Positions 5,650 to 6,130 of a DNA stretch of 6,130 nt are shown piece by piece. The stretch's first letter is position 1; each line of letters starts with the position of its first letter. Below the pieces are notes generated by a model that saw only the letters and a list, made by a program, of their open reading frames with translations, was not told the DNA's origin and did no database searches. A program made the position numbers and the translations under genes. Source of the stretch: an uncultured Halieaceae bacterium (GTDB taxonomy: Bacteria; Pseudomonadota; Gammaproteobacteria; Pseudomonadales; Halieaceae); contig CALJFL010000099.1 in the NCBI GenBank assembly GCA_938074135.1, positions 1-6,130 of the forward strand, given 5' to 3'.

Positions 5650-6130
5650 TTAGGGTTGATTTGAGGTGGTAACGGATTCGTCGGGAATGGCCAGTTCGCC
5701 GATTTCGGCCCGGTAGATCTCGGCCAGCAGTTCGCGCCACTGGTCGTACTGGTCCTCGACGTTGCCACTGAGCATGACCGTGCGATCTTCCAATTCGATC
5801 ACCTGGGGAGTAATTCCCGCTTCCAGCGACATACCCAGTTCTTCCAGCGCTTCCACATGTATCTGGGCTTCGTTGCGCGCTTCCAGTCCGCTCTTGAGCA
5901 AATAACCGCCACCGAGTATCGCCACGTTACCCGCCGCCCGACTGGAACTGTCACTGCTGCTGGCGGCGGCGATCCCCGCCAATACGGCGACACCGCCAGC
6001 GATCAGGCGTCGGGTGCTCTCGGCTTTTAACTCTTGCAGCGCCATGGCTTCCTCATAACTGAGTTTGCGCCATTCCTGGTATGGGCCAATCATCTCGCCG
6101 TTAAAGGTGCCGTAATACTCCTGCATGGTA
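5650..6130 (-). CDS. Protein of unknown function with Gly/Ala-rich hydrophobic segments, probably 5'-incomplete
   Basis: The frame ends at TAA 5650 and is open to the right edge. The first visible ATG is at 6126 (158 residues, MQEYYGTFNGEMIGPYQEWR), with only 4 nt before it, so neither a ribosome site nor the true start can be judged. The sequence begins like the middle of a domain, so I treat it as partial. Numbering from that ATG: residues 1-40 are polar and helical; 41-55 (LIAGGVAVLAGIAAA) and 67-78 (NVAILGGGYLLK) are small-residue hydrophobic segments separated by a Ser-rich turn (SSSDSSSR), resembling a glycine-zipper hairpin; 82-140 are an acidic helical stretch with a short beta-like segment (VIELEDRTVMLSGNVEDQY); the tail is DESVTTSNQP. 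It may be an envelope-associated or lipoprotein-type product if a signal peptide lies upstream. It is separated from the TPR gene by 36 nt with no hairpin terminator, so it is likely part of the same operon. I recall no named family. Confidence 0.78.
   Translation of the reverse strand, partial: TMQEYYGTFNGEMIGPYQEWRKLSYEEAMALQELKAESTRRLIAGGVAVLAGIAAASSSDSSSRAAGNVAILGGGYLLKSGLEARNEAQIHVEALEELGMSLEAGITPQVIELEDRTVMLSGNVEDQYDQWRELLAEIYRAEIGELAIPDESVTTSNQP

Overview
This is a gene-dense, GC-rich window whose genes all read on the minus strand. Six genes run from the right edge to the left edge. Codon use, GC-rich composition and protein style (TolQ/ExbB-type channel, PEGA and SUMF1 domains, AGGA-type ribosome binding sites) suggest a Gram-negative proteobacterium, most likely a marine or environmental gammaproteobacterium. 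That placement is a weak inference, since there is no rRNA or other taxonomic marker here.

Layout in transcription order: (1) a 5'-incomplete protein with two small hydrophobic, Gly/Ala-rich segments (5650-6130); (2) a single-pass membrane protein with TPR-like repeats and a C-terminal PEGA-like domain (4069-5613); (3) a single-pass membrane protein with a tandem array of PEGA domains capped by a SUMF1/formylglycine-generating-enzyme-like domain (1964-4069, GTG start); (4) a small exported acidic protein (1712-1960); (5) a MotA/TolQ/ExbB-family channel subunit (905-1702); (6) the N-terminal 301 residues of a divergent Hsp70/actin-fold protein that leaves the window at the left edge (1-905). 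Gaps are 36 nt, a 1-nt overlap, 3 nt, 9 nt and a 1-nt overlap. No terminator or internal promoter is visible, so this is almost certainly one operon with its promoter beyond the right edge.

Taken together, the genes look like an envelope-spanning assembly. Two inner-membrane proteins have short cytoplasmic Pro/Ala-rich N-termini and large periplasmic binding domains. A TolQ/ExbB-type channel could use the proton motive force, a small periplasmic protein accompanies it, and a cytoplasmic Hsp70-like protein could act as a regulator or chaperone. Two enzyme-like folds appear to have lost their catalytic signatures: the SUMF1 domain lacks both active-site cysteines, and the Hsp70-like protein lacks recognisable phosphate-binding glycine loops. 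This suggests binding or structural roles rather than catalysis. I cannot match the set to a named system. There is no stretch over 300 bases without a gene; the forward-strand open frames are antisense shadows.
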